DNA from: Pseudomonas sp. LP_7_YM
Lineage (GTDB): Bacteria > Pseudomonadota > Gammaproteobacteria > Pseudomonadales > Pseudomonadaceae
Reading direction: 5' to 3'
Length of the DNA stretch: 64,000 nt
Assembly (NCBI RefSeq): GCF_004364435.1
Contig: NZ_SOCT01000003.1
Coordinates: 1 to 64,000 of the forward strand
Shown one piece after another: positions 63,173-64,000 of the stretch. A program made the position numbers and the translations under genes. Within the stretch, counting starts at the first letter, position 1. Every line of letters starts with the position of its first letter. The notes under the pieces were generated by a model. That model did not search any database and was not told the origin of the DNA. It saw only the letters and a program-made list of their open reading frames with translations.

Positions 63173-63220
63173 TATCTATTCCGCTATAACGGAACAATGT
63201 ATGTAACAACGGAATAGATA
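63173..63220. promoter_or_regulatory. candidate operator with three TTCCG/CGGAA half-sites
   Basis: TATCTATTCCG (63173-63183) and CGGAATAGATA (63210-63220) are perfect 11-bp inverted repeats; a further CGGAA (63190-63194) pairs with the first arm as TTCCG-N6-CGGAA. It lies 22-69 nt upstream of the binding-protein gene start, on the promoter. The IclR regulator at 58798-59562 is the likely ligand. Confidence 0.5.
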
Positions 63221-63667
63221 GCAGAAAGTGTGCCACAGATCGGCAGACAGAACACGGTAACTGAAAAGCCTGAAAAATCAGGACATAAGGCAGCATTAAC
63301 TAACGAGACTGCAGAGGCGCACAGCACACTTCGCTACTGTTTGCCCCAACGGTGACGTGCAGTGCCTATGCTGACCCAAGGTTGTGCAAGGAAGGCCACA
63401 CAGGTGCACCGCAAGGTTTGAAGACAGGCGCTGGAGGTTCCGTGAGCCTGATTCAGGTGTTAAAACGTCACGCAATTGCAGCTCTGGCTATTTCGGCATT
63501 GGCTACGCTGCATTGACTAAGGACATGCCGCAACCTGCCGACATCCAGAGTAGGGGGAACATTGGCACCGTTAGTGCTTCAAAGCCTTTTATGAAGCTTT
63601 TGTGACGACTGCGTGACGAGGCGTAGGCAGTGCGCATCTCACAGGTCGTACGGTGGAGGAAGATCCA
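63221..63667. other. intergenic, no gene seen
   Basis: Between the divergent ABC-transporter operon and the Nudix gene. Small frames here have no recognisable family. It presumably holds the Nudix promoter. Confidence 0.4.
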
Positions 63668-64000
63668 ATGAAAGAACGAGCTACGGTGATCTGCCGTCGC
63701 AACAACCAGATTCTCTATGTGCGCAAGGCCAAAGCGCGCTGGACGCTGCCCGGCGGCAAGGTCGAGGCCAACGAGTCTCCTGCCCAGGCAGCCGCTCGGG
63801 AGCTGCGCGAAGAAACCGGATTAATCCTTCAGGAACTGGCCTATGTAACGCGCTTTGAAGGAGCGAGCGTGCTCCATCACGTATTCGAAGTGTCGGTCAC
63901 GTTCATGGCTACACCTGCGCCGAATAACGAAATCGCCGATTGCAGGTGGTTCACGGCCAAGGAGCTCAATGACTTGAAGGTCAACCCCTCGGCCAAATCC
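63668..64000 (+). CDS. Nudix hydrolase, N-terminal 111 residues (cut by window end)
   Basis: Begins at ATG 63668 behind GAGGAAGATCC. The Nudix box is complete: GGKVEANESPAQAAARELRE followed by ETGL, with the metal-binding Glu residues. It starts ATVICRRNNQILYVRKAKAR and continues past the window edge. Nudix enzymes hydrolyse nucleoside-diphosphate-linked compounds; this type resembles small MutT-like housecleaning enzymes. The substrate is unknown. Confidence 0.92.
   Translation, partial: MKERATVICRRNNQILYVRKAKARWTLPGGKVEANESPAQAAARELREETGLILQELAYVTRFEGASVLHHVFEVSVTFMATPAPNNEIADCRWFTAKELNDLKVNPSAKS

Overview
The window reads as a Pseudomonas chromosome, most like the fluorescens/syringae lineage. 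The right part carries gacA-uvrC-pgsA followed by tRNA-Gly, a signature Pseudomonas gene order, plus yejABEF, a PilT/PilU ATPase, DAHP synthase and amino-acid ABC transporters with high-GC Pseudomonas-type coding. The left 27 kb is accessory DNA.

Layout. 1-1986: end of an IS66 element, a DUF4224 gene with an internally deleted tyrosine integrase, and a TacA/TacT-type toxin-antitoxin pair. 1987-26902: a 24.9-kb island bounded by a perfect 91-bp direct repeat made of the 3' half of tRNA-Cys plus its terminator. The intact tRNA-Cys is at 26855-26928. The island carries DUF3606, a ParDE-like pair, two Hcp (type VI secretion) cassettes with different putative effectors and membrane immunity proteins, a decayed integrase beside the tRNA, and the SOS locus rulAB with a divergent SRAP gene.

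Nested inside that island, rulB is split by a 14.3-kb element (6788-21099) with the layout of a GInt: the ginABCD operon (three tyrosine recombinases and a small HTH/coiled-coil protein), a cargo region and a short AT-rich end. Rejoining the two rulB pieces at the shared CAACAG core restores a 421-codon gene. The cargo is visibly AT-richer than its surroundings. It holds what looks like an NRPS/PKS-free biosynthetic operon built on an amino acid: ferredoxin, haem-oxygenase-like diiron enzyme, IDO-type 2-oxoglutarate/Fe(II) oxygenase, ThiF/E1-like adenylating enzyme, PLP aminotransferase, ArgC-like reductase, a DapF homologue whose two catalytic cysteines are both serine, and a GNAT acetyltransferase. 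A divergent GST gene lies on one side and a LuxR-solo regulator, frameshifted in an A9 tract, on the other. A lux-box-like palindrome lies upstream of the operon. This cluster is my best candidate for an undescribed system. GInts are known to carry toxin clusters such as that for phaseolotoxin, so an antimetabolite product is a reasonable but unproven guess.

27-40 kb: a LysR-type regulator, a glutamine-amidotransferase-domain protein, a polar amino-acid ABC transporter, M20 and M24 hydrolases, an enolase-superfamily enzyme, then an aminotransferase, SDR, GntR regulator and DapA-like lyase; together they look like uptake and breakdown of a modified amino acid or small peptide. 40-64 kb: tRNA-Gly, pgsA, uvrC, gacA, small regulators, a nitrilase-family enzyme, a DAHP synthase gene behind an aromatic-residue-rich leader peptide and attenuator-like terminator, a lipase, two stand-alone parvulins, yejABEF, a PilU-like ATPase, an operon for import and deamination of an amino (sugar) acid with RidA and a KDG-kinase-like enzyme, and the start of a Nudix gene cut by the window edge.
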